A stretch of DNA of 52,211 nt from Trichodesmium sp. MAG_R02 (GCA_023356605.1 JAKQYE010000009.1:1-52211), one strand, 5' to 3'. Counted from the stretch's first letter, positions 8,378 to 17,462 are shown. Numbers and translations are program-made. Notes: generated from the sequence alone by a model not told the origin.

Positions 8378-8851
8378 CTAAATTCCTAACTTTTGCTTTA
8401 TATAGTCTGACAATTCATATTTTGTCAACACATTCAAAGGTAAGTGAGCGGCACCTTGAATATATTCTAGACAATTTTCACTTTGACAAATACAATCAAA
8501 TCCTCTATCCATAGACCATTCTGTTGATGGATAAAAGAATGTAAACTCTTCTCCTATTTCTATATTTCGTAAGGCTATCAACACCATATTTTCAGTATCA
8601 AAGAAAACATTAGGACTGCAACTATGATTAATATAATGTAGGTATTCTGGATCGAGCATAATATGTTGACTATCGCCTATTTGTACTGTTAAATAATTGG
8701 GGCGATCGAGTATTTCTTTATTACCAAATTTACAGATAACTTCTCCCAACTGAAGCTCAATAGCTGCATGTAGAGATTTATAGCTAGTAGTCTGGCACTC
8801 CCTAATTTCCGCATAGGAGGAAATTTTTGTGATTTTTTCACTTACCTGCAT
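8378..8851 (-). CDS. SET-domain protein-lysine methyltransferase-like protein
   Basis: A 157-aa protein with the SET hallmark NHSCSPN (about residues 91-97) and the catalytic-tyrosine region GEEFTFFYPSTEW, followed by a cysteine cluster (CICQSENC) like a post-SET zinc site. SET enzymes transfer methyl groups from S-adenosylmethionine to lysine. Bacterial members are uncommon and their targets are mostly unknown. It is compact compared with eukaryotic members but has both ends of the fold. The start (MQVSEKITKISSY) has a weak Shine-Dalgarno. Neighbours do not reveal a substrate; the next gene on the strand is an acyltransferase remnant. Confidence 0.8.
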   Translation of the reverse strand: MQVSEKITKISSYAEIRECQTTSYKSLHAAIELQLGEVICKFGNKEILDRPNYLTVQIGDSQHIMLDPEYLHYINHSCSPNVFFDTENMVLIALRNIEIGEEFTFFYPSTEWSMDRGFDCICQSENCLEYIQGAAHLPLNVLTKYELSDYIKQKLGI

Positions 8852-9003
8852 AAAATTTTATTGAGACCTAAATTTTTTCTAAATTGTAACAGATATAGAA
8901 GTATTTCGTAGTCTGATAAAAAAATGACTATAGTCGTTTTAATTAAGATTAAAACAAAAATTGAGTATAATAAAATCAAGTCAACTAGAAACTATTTTGA
9001 ACT

Positions 9004-9060
9004 ATGCCTTACAGTTTAGACTTCAGACAAAAAGTAATAAATTTTATAGAAAATGATTGA
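9004..9060 (+). pseudogene. IS630-type transposase N-terminal remnant
   Basis: Eighteen codons, MPYSLDFRQKVINFIEND then TGA, match the usual first residues of IS630/Tc1-mariner-like transposases of cyanobacteria (MPYSLDLRQKV). Nothing further of the gene follows. The surrounding 8852-9261 is AT-rich with no other feature recognised. Confidence 0.6.
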
Positions 9061-9261
9061 ATATATTCATTGTGGGTTCTGAATCCTGACTTATAAATCC
9101 TAAAAATTCCCTTAGCTATTTGTAGCAAATATTTATGAGATTGACATAATAACTAAAATATTCAGTCTATTATTTTCAGTAATAATCAAGAAAGTTTTTA
9201 TCCTTTGATGTAATTATCTTATTAAAAATAAGAGGTAATTATTGAGTATTAATTATTATAT

Positions 9262-9366
9262 TACAGCGGTTTTTATCTTAGTAGACCACAGCAGGGATGT
9301 TCCATGGAACGTCCCTACAAGGTTTTGGTTGTAACGATGTGGTTTATCAATCTGAAAAGCTCTGTA
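9262..9366. repeat. Family-2 element
   Basis: It starts tacagcggtttttatc and ends tctgaaaagctctgta, flanked by TA. The interior blocks gtagaccaca and cgtccctacaaggttttggt match the other copies. Confidence 0.75.
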
Positions 9367-9420
9367 TTTCGGAATAATAAGTAATCAGAAAAATTTTGTT
9401 TATAGTAGAGTCTTAGCCCA

Positions 9421-9445
9421 AAGAAAAATAGGGCTAAAGCCCTAC
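9421..9445 (-). terminator. Rho-independent terminator candidate for hisS
   Basis: Read on the minus strand, tagggctttagccctattttt forms a 7-bp stem followed by a T tract, 23 bp past the hisS stop codon. Confidence 0.6.
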
Positions 9446-9467
9446 TACAAACCTTAATTATAAATAT

Positions 9468-10871
9468 TCAACCGGATATAATATTACTCAGTCTTTGTTT
9501 TAATACATCTGCTAAACCCCCTATGGGAACTTTCATTTGTTCTCCAGTTCTTAAATCTTTTAAACCACACATATTAGCTGCTGCTTCCTCAGAACCAATA
9601 ATAATACAAAAAGGAATTTTCTGCTTATCAGCTTGTTGTAATTGTTTTCCAACTCCACGAGTATCAAAACTTGTTATAACATTCATCCCACTACGACGTA
9701 ATTGTTGGGAAACATCCAAATAAGTTGCCATCAAATCTTCCTGCATATTCACAACCATAACTGTTGCTGGAGTAGGAGCAAAAGATTCCAGAATACCCGC
9801 CTTTAATAAACGACTCATTAATCTAGTTAAGCCAATAGAAATACCAACTCCAGGCATTTTTTCCCCAATAAACATACCGACTAATTCTTCATATCTACCC
9901 CCAGAACAAATACTTCCTAAAGCTTCATGTCCTATTAAAGTAGTTTCATAAACTGTACCTGTATAATAATCTAATCCCCTAGCTATTGATAGCTCAATAC
10001 AGAAACGTTGTTCTGAGACTCCCAAATTTCGGACGCCATAAATTACTGTTTCCAATTCCGAAATTCCCTGACTTAAAACGTCAGAATTATCACAAGTTTC
10101 TGTCATACTTTTCAACTTATACAAGACATCATCAACAGAACCTTTGATATTAGTAAAATCCCAAACTTTGTCTACTTGAGCTTCCGATAAACCAATTTCT
10201 TTCAAAGCTTTTTTAACTTTTACTTCTCCAACTTTTTCCGCAGTATCAACAATCCGAATACAAGACACAATATTCTCTGCTGCGACTCCCACAGATGCAA
10301 AAAAACCAGTTAGAACTTTGCGATTATTAATCCTGATAATAAAATCTCCAATCTTAATTGATTCAAATATTTCAGCAATAATCGCTGGAATTTGTGCATC
10401 ATATAATAGACTTAATTTACCTCTACCGACAACATCAATATCACATTGTCTAAACTGTCGAAAACGACCATCTTTTGCCCGTTCACCTCGAAAAACTACA
10501 TCCATTTGATAACGAGCGAAAGGAAAATTTATAGCATTCAAATGCCGAGCAATATAAGCAGCTAAAGGCACAGTTTGGTCAAATTTTAACGCCCTTTCTT
10601 CTGAACCACTATCTCCTGCTTGGTCTTTTTCTGCTTGACGATTTGGAGGTAGAATAGGAGATAAACCATAAACAATATTATCCCCTTGATTTCCTTTAGC
10701 TTGTAGTACTTCTAAACGTTCCACTGCTGGAGTTTCAATAGGTGTAAATCCGTAGCGTTCAAATACTTTACGAATTGTATCCATTAAATAACTTTCCAGG
10801 CGTTTTTCACCAGGGAGAAATTCCGGAAAACCACTAGGACAACTATAATTAATTTTATCTGCTTTTGCCAT
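9468..10871 (-). CDS. hisS: Histidine--tRNA ligase
   Basis: A 467-aa class II aminoacyl-tRNA synthetase. It has the motif 2 region RYQMDVVFRGERAKDGRFRQ with FRQCDIDVVG, the histidine-specific loop region LDYYTGTVYET, and motif 3 (MPGVGISIGLTRL), followed by a C-terminal anticodon-binding domain (about 370-460). The N-terminus (NYSCPSGFPEFLPGEKRLE) differs from the common HisRS opening with RGTRD, and there is an insertion near residues 75-95 (QAEKDQAGDSGSEERALKFD). This may be a second or lineage-specific HisRS form; the window cannot show whether another hisS exists. The function is charging tRNA-His in the cytoplasm. It is monocistronic with its own terminator candidate. Confidence 0.9.
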   Translation of the reverse strand: MAKADKINYSCPSGFPEFLPGEKRLESYLMDTIRKVFERYGFTPIETPAVERLEVLQAKGNQGDNIVYGLSPILPPNRQAEKDQAGDSGSEERALKFDQTVPLAAYIARHLNAINFPFARYQMDVVFRGERAKDGRFRQFRQCDIDVVGRGKLSLLYDAQIPAIIAEIFESIKIGDFIIRINNRKVLTGFFASVGVAAENIVSCIRIVDTAEKVGEVKVKKALKEIGLSEAQVDKVWDFTNIKGSVDDVLYKLKSMTETCDNSDVLSQGISELETVIYGVRNLGVSEQRFCIELSIARGLDYYTGTVYETTLIGHEALGSICSGGRYEELVGMFIGEKMPGVGISIGLTRLMSRLLKAGILESFAPTPATVMVVNMQEDLMATYLDVSQQLRRSGMNVITSFDTRGVGKQLQQADKQKIPFCIIIGSEEAAANMCGLKDLRTGEQMKVPIGGLADVLKQRLSNIISG

Positions 10872-10973
10872 TTTTAACTTCAGATATCTTTTTCTTTAGA
10901 GTAGGGAGTAAGGATATTGTATACAACGTCCTTACAGAGTAGAAATTAGAGGCCATAGTTATTAGGAATGAGA

Positions 10974-11066
10974 TATAGTCATTTCAAATAACTATGGAAA
11001 ACTTTTTCTGCTAAAACTCAGTTATAGCAAGAAATACTTGTCTTAATCTAAATTAAAATAACTATA
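10974..11066. repeat. Family-3 element
   Basis: It starts tatagtcatttcaaataac and ends ttaaaataactata, with the internal block gttatagcaagaaatacttg shared with 11436 and 23501. Confidence 0.75.
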
Positions 11067-11296
11067 TCTTTGCCCTTTGCCTAAGTAGGTATGCACAAAA
11101 AAAGCTATCACTTAATTAAGTTTTATAAACCGCCTCAACACTATGAACTACAGTTTATTTAAGCTATTATATAGCGACAAATTTTAACAGCCACCTAACT
11201 TATAACGGAACTTTAGAAAAAAATAGGTGAAAAATAAGCTCAAAACCTTATACAGTATTTTTTTTTACCTTTAATCAACCATTTTCTTGATATATA

Positions 11297-11418
11297 TAGC
11301 AATCCGCGCATAGGTTGCGGCAAATCAAAAAGTAGATAAAACAGTTGAAACTCTTACCTGTTGCCTGTTGCCTGTTGCCTGTTGCTTATTGCCTAAAAAG
11401 CAGTAAGATTTTTGCCAC
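11297..11418. repeat. Family-4 element with internal heptamer repeats
   Basis: tatatagcaatccgcgcatagg leads into gcaaatcaaaaagtagata and four tandem cctgttg heptamers, then aaaaagcagtaagattttt. It matches the reverse complement of 15298-15436. The right end is abutted by a family-3 element. Confidence 0.65.
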
Positions 11419-11435
11419 AAATAAAATAAGATTTC

Positions 11436-11529
11436 TATAGTTATTTCAAATTATATTGGAAAACTTTTTCTGCTGAAACGCTAGTTATAGCAAGAAAGAC
11501 TTGTCTCAATCTAAATCAAAATGACTATA
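11436..11529. repeat. Family-3 element
   Basis: It starts tatagttatttcaaatta and ends aaatgactata, close to the copy 460 bp upstream. The surrounding 10872-11623 holds only these repeats. Confidence 0.75.
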
Positions 11530-11623
11530 TCTAGGTTTCAGCTATTTTTACTCCTCTTGGTATTTCCCTTACTAATACTGGGTTTGAAGCTATTTTCGGT
11601 GTAAAAAATATCAAAGTACTAAT

Positions 11624-11676
11624 AATCATGGAAAACTGTCTTATTCCTTTAATCATGGAAAACTGTCTTATTCCTT
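11624..11676. repeat. Direct duplication of 26 bp at the 3' end of the J-domain gene
   Basis: aatcatggaaaactgtctta plus six more bases occurs twice with a 27-bp period (11624-11649 and 11651-11676). The second copy reaches the stop codon of the J-domain gene. Confidence 0.85.
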
Positions 11677-12622
11677 ACTTTTTATTCCCCCCAAAAAAAA
11701 CTCCAAATAAACCACCACCTTTATCAGTTTTCTTCTCTTTACTTTTAGCAGTTTTTGTTACCTTCTCCGTTTTTTTCCTATTGTTCCTAACAGGAAAAGA
11801 TTGTTCTAATAATTTTTTCACTTCTAATGCTTTTGGCTCTTGAGAATTTAATGATAAAGCTTTTCTGACTTCAATTTTTGCCATTGTACCTTGATTTTGC
11901 TTCAAGTAACATAATCCTAATAGAGCATGACACCGACTGTGATTTGGCTCTATTTTTAAAGCGCCCTTTAACTCCGAAATTGCCTTAGTATAATTTTTAC
12001 TAGATATCAAAGTTTCTGCCCGACGGCAAGCTTGCTCTACTAAAGAATTTTTATCTTTGGGTTTTGCTGTTGTAGATTTATTCTGATGCTTAGGTGATGA
12101 TGATGGTGGTGGTGGTGGTAGCTGTGGCATTACAGAATGTTGACTTTGAGTTGGTTTCCGTAATAAATAAGCTAAATTTAGTTCACTAATTTCTCCAATA
12201 ATTTCTATAGTTTTATTTAGAGATTCATACTGGCGATCGCTCAACTCTTCAAGAGCAACTTCATATATTTTTTGGTAATTTACCCCTCTAAAAATTTGTT
12301 GAGCAACATCAGTAGTAAACTCAATCTGACTAGACTGTTGAGTCAAATTATTCCTCATCTTCTTAAGGACCGCAAAAAGTTCAGCGCGATCGCTTTCCTT
12401 AGAAAATTTATTATAAGCCGGACTCACCAATTTAGATAACAACTGGTTAGCCAATTCTTGATCTGTCTTATTTTCAAAAGGACAGGTATCAGGATGTAAA
12501 CGACGTGCCAACCGCATATATCTTTTCCGAACCTCAGGAAACTCTGCATCTAGAGAAACCCCTAAAATTGCATGATAGTCTGTATAATCAAATTTGAACA
12601 ATCCATGTGTAAATGTAAACAT
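11675..12622 (-). CDS. J-domain and TPR protein
   Basis: A 315-aa protein. Residues about 14-75 form a J domain with the HPD tripeptide at 43-45, which stimulates the ATPase of DnaK-type Hsp70s. A helical middle, a proline/serine linker (about 167-195) and two TPRs (about 205-285, e.g. NYTKAISELKGALKIEPNHS) follow, then a basic tail ending FGVFFGGNKK. It is not DnaJ itself: the zinc finger and substrate-binding domains are absent. It is probably a specialised co-chaperone that brings DnaK to a TPR-bound client. The start has a strong AGGAGG. It is monocistronic. Confidence 0.85.
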   Translation of the reverse strand: MFTFTHGLFKFDYTDYHAILGVSLDAEFPEVRKRYMRLARRLHPDTCPFENKTDQELANQLLSKLVSPAYNKFSKESDRAELFAVLKKMRNNLTQQSSQIEFTTDVAQQIFRGVNYQKIYEVALEELSDRQYESLNKTIEIIGEISELNLAYLLRKPTQSQHSVMPQLPPPPPSSSPKHQNKSTTAKPKDKNSLVEQACRRAETLISSKNYTKAISELKGALKIEPNHSRCHALLGLCYLKQNQGTMAKIEVRKALSLNSQEPKALEVKKLLEQSFPVRNNRKKTEKVTKTAKSKEKKTDKGGGLFGVFFGGNKK

Positions 12623-12709
12623 AATAACAATTCCTCCTTACCAGGCTTTCATTAGATCTAATTGAACCTATAGTATTCCTACTAACATAATCACATAATA
12701 GTATATGTA

Positions 12710-12804
12710 CAGGACTTAGGCACCAAAAACCATATGTGGTATGGTATAATGGGTATTAATCCTCTTAAGATTGCGTATTATCTACCAGACGCGGGTAAGT
12801 CCTG
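12710..12804. repeat. Family-1 element with 5-bp target duplication
   Basis: caggacttaggc to gggtaagtcctg, flanked by atgta (12705-12709 and 12805-12809). The interior (accatatgtggtatggtata) differs from the common type. Confidence 0.85.
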
Positions 12805-12812
12805 ATGTAGAT

Positions 12813-12916
12813 CAGGACTTACGCAGGCAAACTCCGCAAACCCGGTTTCTCGTAGATATTTATATATTAAAAACAATGATTTACTGTAGAAACCGGGTTT
12901 ATTTGCGTAAGTCCTG
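12813..12916. repeat. Family-1 element with 5-bp target duplication
   Basis: caggacttacgcaggc to gcgtaagtcctg, flanked by tagat (12808-12812 and 12917-12921). It lies eight bases from the previous element. The rest of 12917-13084 shows no gene. Confidence 0.9.
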
Positions 12917-13084
12917 TAGATAAACAACCTAAGAACGATAGTAAGATTCCCCCATTACTACTGCCCCCTTAGAAGTCATCCATGACTGAGAGTGAGCATT
13001 TATAAATGTCTGACCCTATTTGCGTAGTCTTATAGAAGTTCTGTCTGAGATGATTAGTTGAAGTAAAATCATTATAACAGGCTA

Positions 13085-13921
13085 CTATAACAATGCAGAT
13101 ACATCAGTATCCCAATGAGCTAGAGATGGAGTTTCAATCAAAGCTTTACTTATCAAATCATGAATTTTGCCATTAGTAGCTAAAATTTTCCCCGACTTGA
13201 TATCAAAAGAACTATTATTGTAAGCGGTAACTTTTCCTCCTGCTTCTTCCAAAATAACTATACCTGCGACAACATCCCAAGGGGACAAACCTCTTTCCCA
13301 ATAACCATCTGCACGACCACAAGCAATGGAACACAAATCTACAGAAGCGCATCCGGAACGTCTTACTCCTTGAGTCAAATAACACATTTGGCAAAATTCC
13401 TTATAGTTATTATCCCTTGTTTCCCGGCGGTCATAAGCAAAACCTGTAATCAGTAAACTTTTTTGTAAAGTAGTAGTTTCAGAAACAAAAATTGGCTTTC
13501 GGTTCCGAGTTGCCCCCAACCCTTGAGCAGCACGAAACAATTCATCCAAGATAGGGTTAAAGACTACTCCCACCTGTGGTACTCCATCAATTAATAATCC
13601 CACCGAAGAAGCTGAAAAAGGATATTGGTGAGCAAAATTAGTAGTACCATCTAAAGGGTCTATTGCCCACAAATATCTACTTGTTAGATTACCCAATTTT
13701 CCTGCTTCTTCACTTAAAATGCCATGATCTGGCAGATGTCGTTGTAAGACTTTAAGAATTGCCTTTTCTGCTGCTTTGTCTGCTTCAGTTACTAAATTTC
13801 CTGGACTACCTTTTTCTTGAATATCTTGGAGATTACCCCAGTAAGACATCAATTCTGCACCACCAGCAAGAGCAGCTTCAGTGGCAATATCCAAAAAAAC
13901 TTCTAATTCTTCTATACTCAT
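13085..13921 (-). CDS. suhB: Inositol monophosphatase family protein
   Basis: A 278-aa protein with the complete magnesium site of the family: E71/E72 (SEEAG), the D88-P-L-D91-GTTNF motif, and the second metal motif SPWDVVAG (D216). The enzyme removes phosphate from inositol-1-phosphate or related sugar phosphates. Cyanobacterial homologues can also act in histidinol-phosphate or NADP dephosphorylation, so the true substrate is uncertain. Length is normal. The 334-bp upstream gap separates it from the nuclease gene, so it is probably transcribed alone. Confidence 0.88.
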   Translation of the reverse strand: MSIEELEVFLDIATEAALAGGAELMSYWGNLQDIQEKGSPGNLVTEADKAAEKAILKVLQRHLPDHGILSEEAGKLGNLTSRYLWAIDPLDGTTNFAHQYPFSASSVGLLIDGVPQVGVVFNPILDELFRAAQGLGATRNRKPIFVSETTTLQKSLLITGFAYDRRETRDNNYKEFCQMCYLTQGVRRSGCASVDLCSIACGRADGYWERGLSPWDVVAGIVILEEAGGKVTAYNNSSFDIKSGKILATNGKIHDLISKALIETPSLAHWDTDVSALL

Positions 13922-14255
13922 AAAAAATAATTAATTTGATTGATAAAAACCGAGAACAAATAATTTGGCTACAACCCATATTGCCCGTTGAAAACTTTCT
14001 CAGAGATGACTTTTGACTTCCCTCCTTGGCTTGGTAATACCGCTTATCAAAAGTAATGCTACCCTCAGAAGAGGGTAAAAATAACTGGAGAAATTAGGGA
14101 AGTTCGTTAACGATAAAATTGTACCAATAAATGGTATTTATAAACATAGAATCTGAGTATAGCAAAGTTTTGAATAATTAATATAAGACTAGGGGGTAGA
14201 TTTTTGAGTTGTCCGTAATACCACGGATGAGAAAAGCTTACCTAAAACCTAACAT
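13922..14255. other. Intergenic, no gene recognised
   Basis: AT-rich DNA with one short hairpin (taccctcagaagagggta, 14064-14081). I see no coding or RNA gene. Confidence 0.5.
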
Positions 14256-14777
14256 TTATTGTTTAAGATTTTGTCTACGAAATTGCCCAGGAGTTTGACG
14301 CATTGGTTGGGTTGGGTTCCAAATACCTATTCCCATAAGTCTGGCTCTTTCTTGAGCATTAATCAGACGCTCCATATACTTGGTATTAGGAAAATCTGGC
14401 CCAGCTAAAGCCAAACCTTCTTTGACCATAAATTCATTTATTAGTTTTCCTCTTAGCCAAACATAGGCTAGTAGGCGATCGAATCTATCTTTCTCCTGGA
14501 CATCAAACTCTAATAATACTTTTTCTCCCAAGGTTAATTTTTCTAGCTCAATTCTTGCTTCTTGTCCCCAAGGTTTTTGTCTAATATCTGGCGCTTGAAT
14601 ACCAATCAAGCGAATAGGTTCTAGTATAGGTACTGCAAGAGAACGGTCAGCTATTTCTATAGTTTGTCCATTAACTACCCTCTCTACTCTAATCATTTTA
14701 CCTGAGGGGGGGTAATGGTTTTGACAAGCAACCAAAAATATGCAGACCATGAGTAGATAAATTGTTCTAGTCTTCAT
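14256..14777 (-). CDS. Thermonuclease-like (SNase-fold) lipoprotein
   Basis: From the ATG at 14777 the protein begins MKTRTIYLLMVCIFLVACQN, a lipoprotein signal with a lipobox LVAC. The longer upstream start lies inside the ferredoxin gene and would spoil this signal, so 14777 is preferred. The mature part is an OB-fold staphylococcal-nuclease domain: RVVNGQTIEIA, IRLIGIQAPDIRQKPWGQEA, FDVQEKDRFDRLLAYVWL, and INEFMVKEGLALAG. These hold the usual Arg and Asp/Glu positions for calcium-dependent nucleic-acid hydrolysis, although the first Asp of the DGDT motif is replaced (NGQT), so activity should not be assumed. It overlaps the ferredoxin stop by 11 bp, which suggests translational coupling. 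Confidence 0.85.
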   Translation of the reverse strand: MKTRTIYLLMVCIFLVACQNHYPPSGKMIRVERVVNGQTIEIADRSLAVPILEPIRLIGIQAPDIRQKPWGQEARIELEKLTLGEKVLLEFDVQEKDRFDRLLAYVWLRGKLINEFMVKEGLALAGPDFPNTKYMERLINAQERARLMGIGIWNPTQPMRQTPGQFRRQNLKQ

Positions 14778-15135
14778 CCAATGGCAGTCCAACTTGCACT
14801 TTTCCTTGATTAAAGTAGCGACCAAATTGCAGTTCATACACTTCATCTTCATCCTGTGTTTCTACAAATAGGTCAGAACGGGCATAACTAACACATAGAA
14901 GGGCATAACCTTGTTTTTGTAGCTCTAGGGATAGCCCCATTGCTTCAGGTTGATAGACTTGGCCCGATATAACTCTAACTGCACAAGTAGTACAAGCGCC
15001 ATTACGGCAGGAAAATGGTAACTCTACTCCTTGGTTTTCGGCGCTGTGGAGAATATAGCGGTCTTCAGGAACTTGGACTCTATAATTGGTATTCTTTTGG
15101 CGATCGCGTACATGAATCTGATGATAGGAGGACAT
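14767..15135 (-). CDS. Plant-type [2Fe-2S] ferredoxin with C-terminal extension
   Basis: A 122-aa protein with the ligand pattern C43-x4-C48-x2-C51 (SCRNGACTTC) and C81 (LLCVSYA), the plant-type ferredoxin fold that carries single electrons. It is longer than photosynthetic PetF (about 97 aa), with an extra C-terminus (YELQFGRYFNQGKVQVGLPL). This resembles the accessory cyanobacterial ferredoxins rather than the main photosystem I acceptor. It is first in a two-gene transcription unit with the nuclease lipoprotein, and the pairing has no obvious functional link. Confidence 0.88.
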   Translation of the reverse strand: MSSYHQIHVRDRQKNTNYRVQVPEDRYILHSAENQGVELPFSCRNGACTTCAVRVISGQVYQPEAMGLSLELQKQGYALLCVSYARSDLFVETQDEDEVYELQFGRYFNQGKVQVGLPLDED

Positions 15136-15297
15136 AACATTTTTAGATTTTATGGTTATTACTCAGAATTTAGACGGATAATATGACTGAAATCTGGCTT
15201 ATATACTCAGGGGTAAGGCATATTGTCAATAAACTGTGATAATTATCAATAAACATGGGTTTATTACACTTGTTGATAATATACTTTCCACATATAT

Positions 15298-15436
15298 ATA
15301 GCAATCCTATGAGTGATCGGGCGCAAAAATCCTACTGCTTTTTAGGGAACAGGAAACAGGGGACAGAGAATAGGTAAGAGTTTCAAAAGTTTTATTTACT
15401 TTTTGATTTGTCGCAACCTATTTAGTATTGCTATAG
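15298..15436. repeat. Family-4 element
   Basis: tatagcaatcctatgag at one end and agtattgctata at the other form inverted ends. The interior is the reverse complement of the 11297-11418 copy (ctttttgatttgtcgcaacc). The rest of 15136-15718 is AT-rich leader DNA without a recognised gene. Confidence 0.65.
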
Positions 15437-15718
15437 TATATTTTTAACGGAAAAAACACTATATATAGGAATCAGCCAATATAAATTTTGCCCTACTTAT
15501 ATACCTCTACGGGGGAGGCAAAAGTTTACTCAAAAAAGTTTTTTAACTTGTTCCAATTTTAAATATCTTAGTGTCTAGTGCTACATTTAATCTTATTGGA
15601 TATAAGTCTAAAATCCAAGAGAAAATTTTTTTTGTTTGAAGGGGTTGCTAAATTTAGATGAGCTCTGCTACCATAACTTAGTCATGAGAAGATTTAAAAT
15701 TGAATAATTTTGCTTCCT

Positions 15719-15805
15719 GGAGAGGTGGCCGAGTGGTTTAAGGCGCAGCACTGGAAATGCTGTTATGGGGTGACTTATACGGGGGTTCGAATCCCCCCCT
15801 CTCCG
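15719..15805 (+). tRNA. trnS-GGA: tRNA-Ser (GGA anticodon)
   Basis: An 87-nt class II tRNA. The acceptor stem ggagagg pairs with cctctcc, with G as discriminator base. The anticodon arm is cagca-ctggaaa-tgctg with anticodon GGA at 15753-15755. A long variable arm follows, then the T arm gggggttcgaatccccc. The CCA end is not encoded. It reads UCC/UCU serine codons. Confidence 0.96.
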
Positions 15806-16331
15806 TTCTATACTATAATTAGCTTCCAGCAGTTTGCTGATAATTTTTCTCTGGTTTAATGGTTTGAATAAATCTGCTATGACAGTGATATACTCCCATG
15901 CTAGGCTGATGCTATAGTTTGGGTTTTTCCCTTAAGAGTTCCGCAACTTCTAGGACTCCACTAGTTTTGAGGACTAAATGCCCTATCTCCCTGTTTTTTC
16001 TATTTATCCGTGGGTTTACATCACGCTCTATTGCTATGTCCCGGTGCTTACTATTCGGGAGTTATTTTGGATAATTCTTTGGGGACTTCTTCACCGCAAA
16101 TTGAGAATCAAAAAAATCAGAATAATATTATCAATCAATGTCCTATTGAGTTCCATTGATTTATCGTCCATTTATCTCACGCCCAATCAAAGATTATGAT
16201 GTGAGGCTTCTCGGGGATTTAGCTAAAAAGGCCAAATTTAGCCCATTTTCTCAAAAAAAAGTCTAAATTTAGTCCATTTATTATAAAAAAGACCAAAACG
16301 TCAGAAACTCCTCTAATCGTCATTTATCTAA
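15806..16331. other. Intergenic with a doubtful 73-codon ORF
   Basis: An ORF at 15978-16199 (MPYLPVFSIYPWVYITLYCY...) is hydrophobic and aromatic but has no Shine-Dalgarno and no family I recognise. It may be non-coding. A short imperfect direct repeat (aaatttagcccatt / aaatttagtccatt) lies at 16230-16285. Confidence 0.4.
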
Positions 16332-16503
16332 ACAACATTCCGCAAATCTTCATATATCTTGATATATATTTACATTTTTAAATAGACTTACAGGAAAAAC
16401 CTTCGTTCTAGAACTTAATTTTAATAAATTTTATCAATAACTAATTTTTCATGAGAAAATTAGTTACAATTATTTATGATATTGAAAATTGATATCCATA
16501 GCT
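16332..16503. repeat. Left part of the ACATTCCGCA MITE, cut by an IS end
   Basis: From acaacattccgcaaatcttc to catagcta it matches 18610-18785 almost base for base, then switches to a second terminal sequence (cccacattccgcactt). It is a truncated copy of the 253-bp element. Confidence 0.75.
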
Positions 16504-17255
16504 ACCCACATTCCGCACTTCAAAATGTAGTATGCAGATAGAATGAGAGAGGAAAAGGAATTAATTAAGTATTAATACTAGTAACAAAGAAAATTTGGTG
16601 TTACTAGGATATTCAAAAGAAAAAGTAGCCTGGGTTAAGGCTGAAAAAAACTTTTCCTATCCAAAATGTGGCAAACTAGCTTTAAGTCGGCTCAAAAGTT
16701 CATGGTTAACTGAGGTGTGTCAGTGGATGATCCATAAGAGTTTTTTTTAATGTAAAAATTATTCGGAAAGTTGGGAAAAATGTCAGTAGAAATCAAAAAA
16801 TCAGACAACTTAGGGTTAGTAGCAGGAATCATTGATGAAATAGGAATAGTTAATAAAATTAATGAATTAATAGAAGAAAATAATACTGAAAAAATAACGG
16901 TAGAAAAAGTGGTAAAAGCTATGATTTTAAATGGTATGGGGTTAGTATCATCACCCTTATATATCTTCTAGGATTTTTTACTGGAAAGGCGATGGAACAT
17001 TTACTAGGGGAGGAAGTAAAGGCAGAGTATTTGAACGATGATAGATTGGGAAGAGTTTTAGATAAAGTATATAAGATTGGATTAAATAAAATATTTGTTT
17101 TTATTTTATTAGAAGTAATTAAAAAATATCAATTAAATTTAGAAACAGTTCACCTAGACTCAAGCAGTTTTCATGTTGATGGAGAATATAAAAATTTCGG
17201 AGAAAATACAGCCATGATAAATAGAGGGATAAATTTAATTCTGGCTCCATGCTAA
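16504..17255 (+). mobile_element. Remnant of a DUF4277/IS1634-like insertion sequence
   Basis: It begins with acccacattccgcacttc, the same terminal repeat as the nearby MITEs. It contains the broken transposase at 16771-17255 and no identifiable right end, so it is a decayed left portion. Confidence 0.65.
16771..17255 (+). pseudogene. DUF4277-type transposase, frameshifted and truncated
   Basis: The first frame (MSVEIKKSDNLGLVAGIIDE...) is the N-terminal DUF4277 domain of IS1634-family transposases and stops after SSPLYIF. The next frame resumes with GKAMEHLLGEEVKAEYLNDD and contains HLDSSSFHVDGEY, the start of the DDE catalytic core (D in HLDSS). The two join through a one-base shift near 16970. 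It ends after NLILAPC, so most of the catalytic domain is missing and it cannot be active. Confidence 0.8.
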
Positions 17256-17462
17256 GAAAAGTGTTTTTTTAAAGTTTTTTGTAGTAGACTAATATCCCAA
17301 ATATTCAGGTTTCATTAATATTATGGTTTAAGTTCTATGAAACCTTTTCCTGTTCTATAAGTCAAGTTTTTTATCCTGTACTTAGCTTAAATCTAGCTTT
17401 TATAATATGTAGTCTCTTTGCGTAAGTCCTGTTATTATTAAGAGACTCTAGTTGCATGATAG

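Noticed and set aside
14064-14081. Hairpin taccctcagaagagggta as a terminator
   Set aside because: The nearest genes on both sides start or end too far away, and only a short A/T tract follows.
15978-16199. 73-aa hydrophobic ORF as a gene
   Set aside because: No Shine-Dalgarno, no recognisable family, next to repeats; kept only as a doubtful note.
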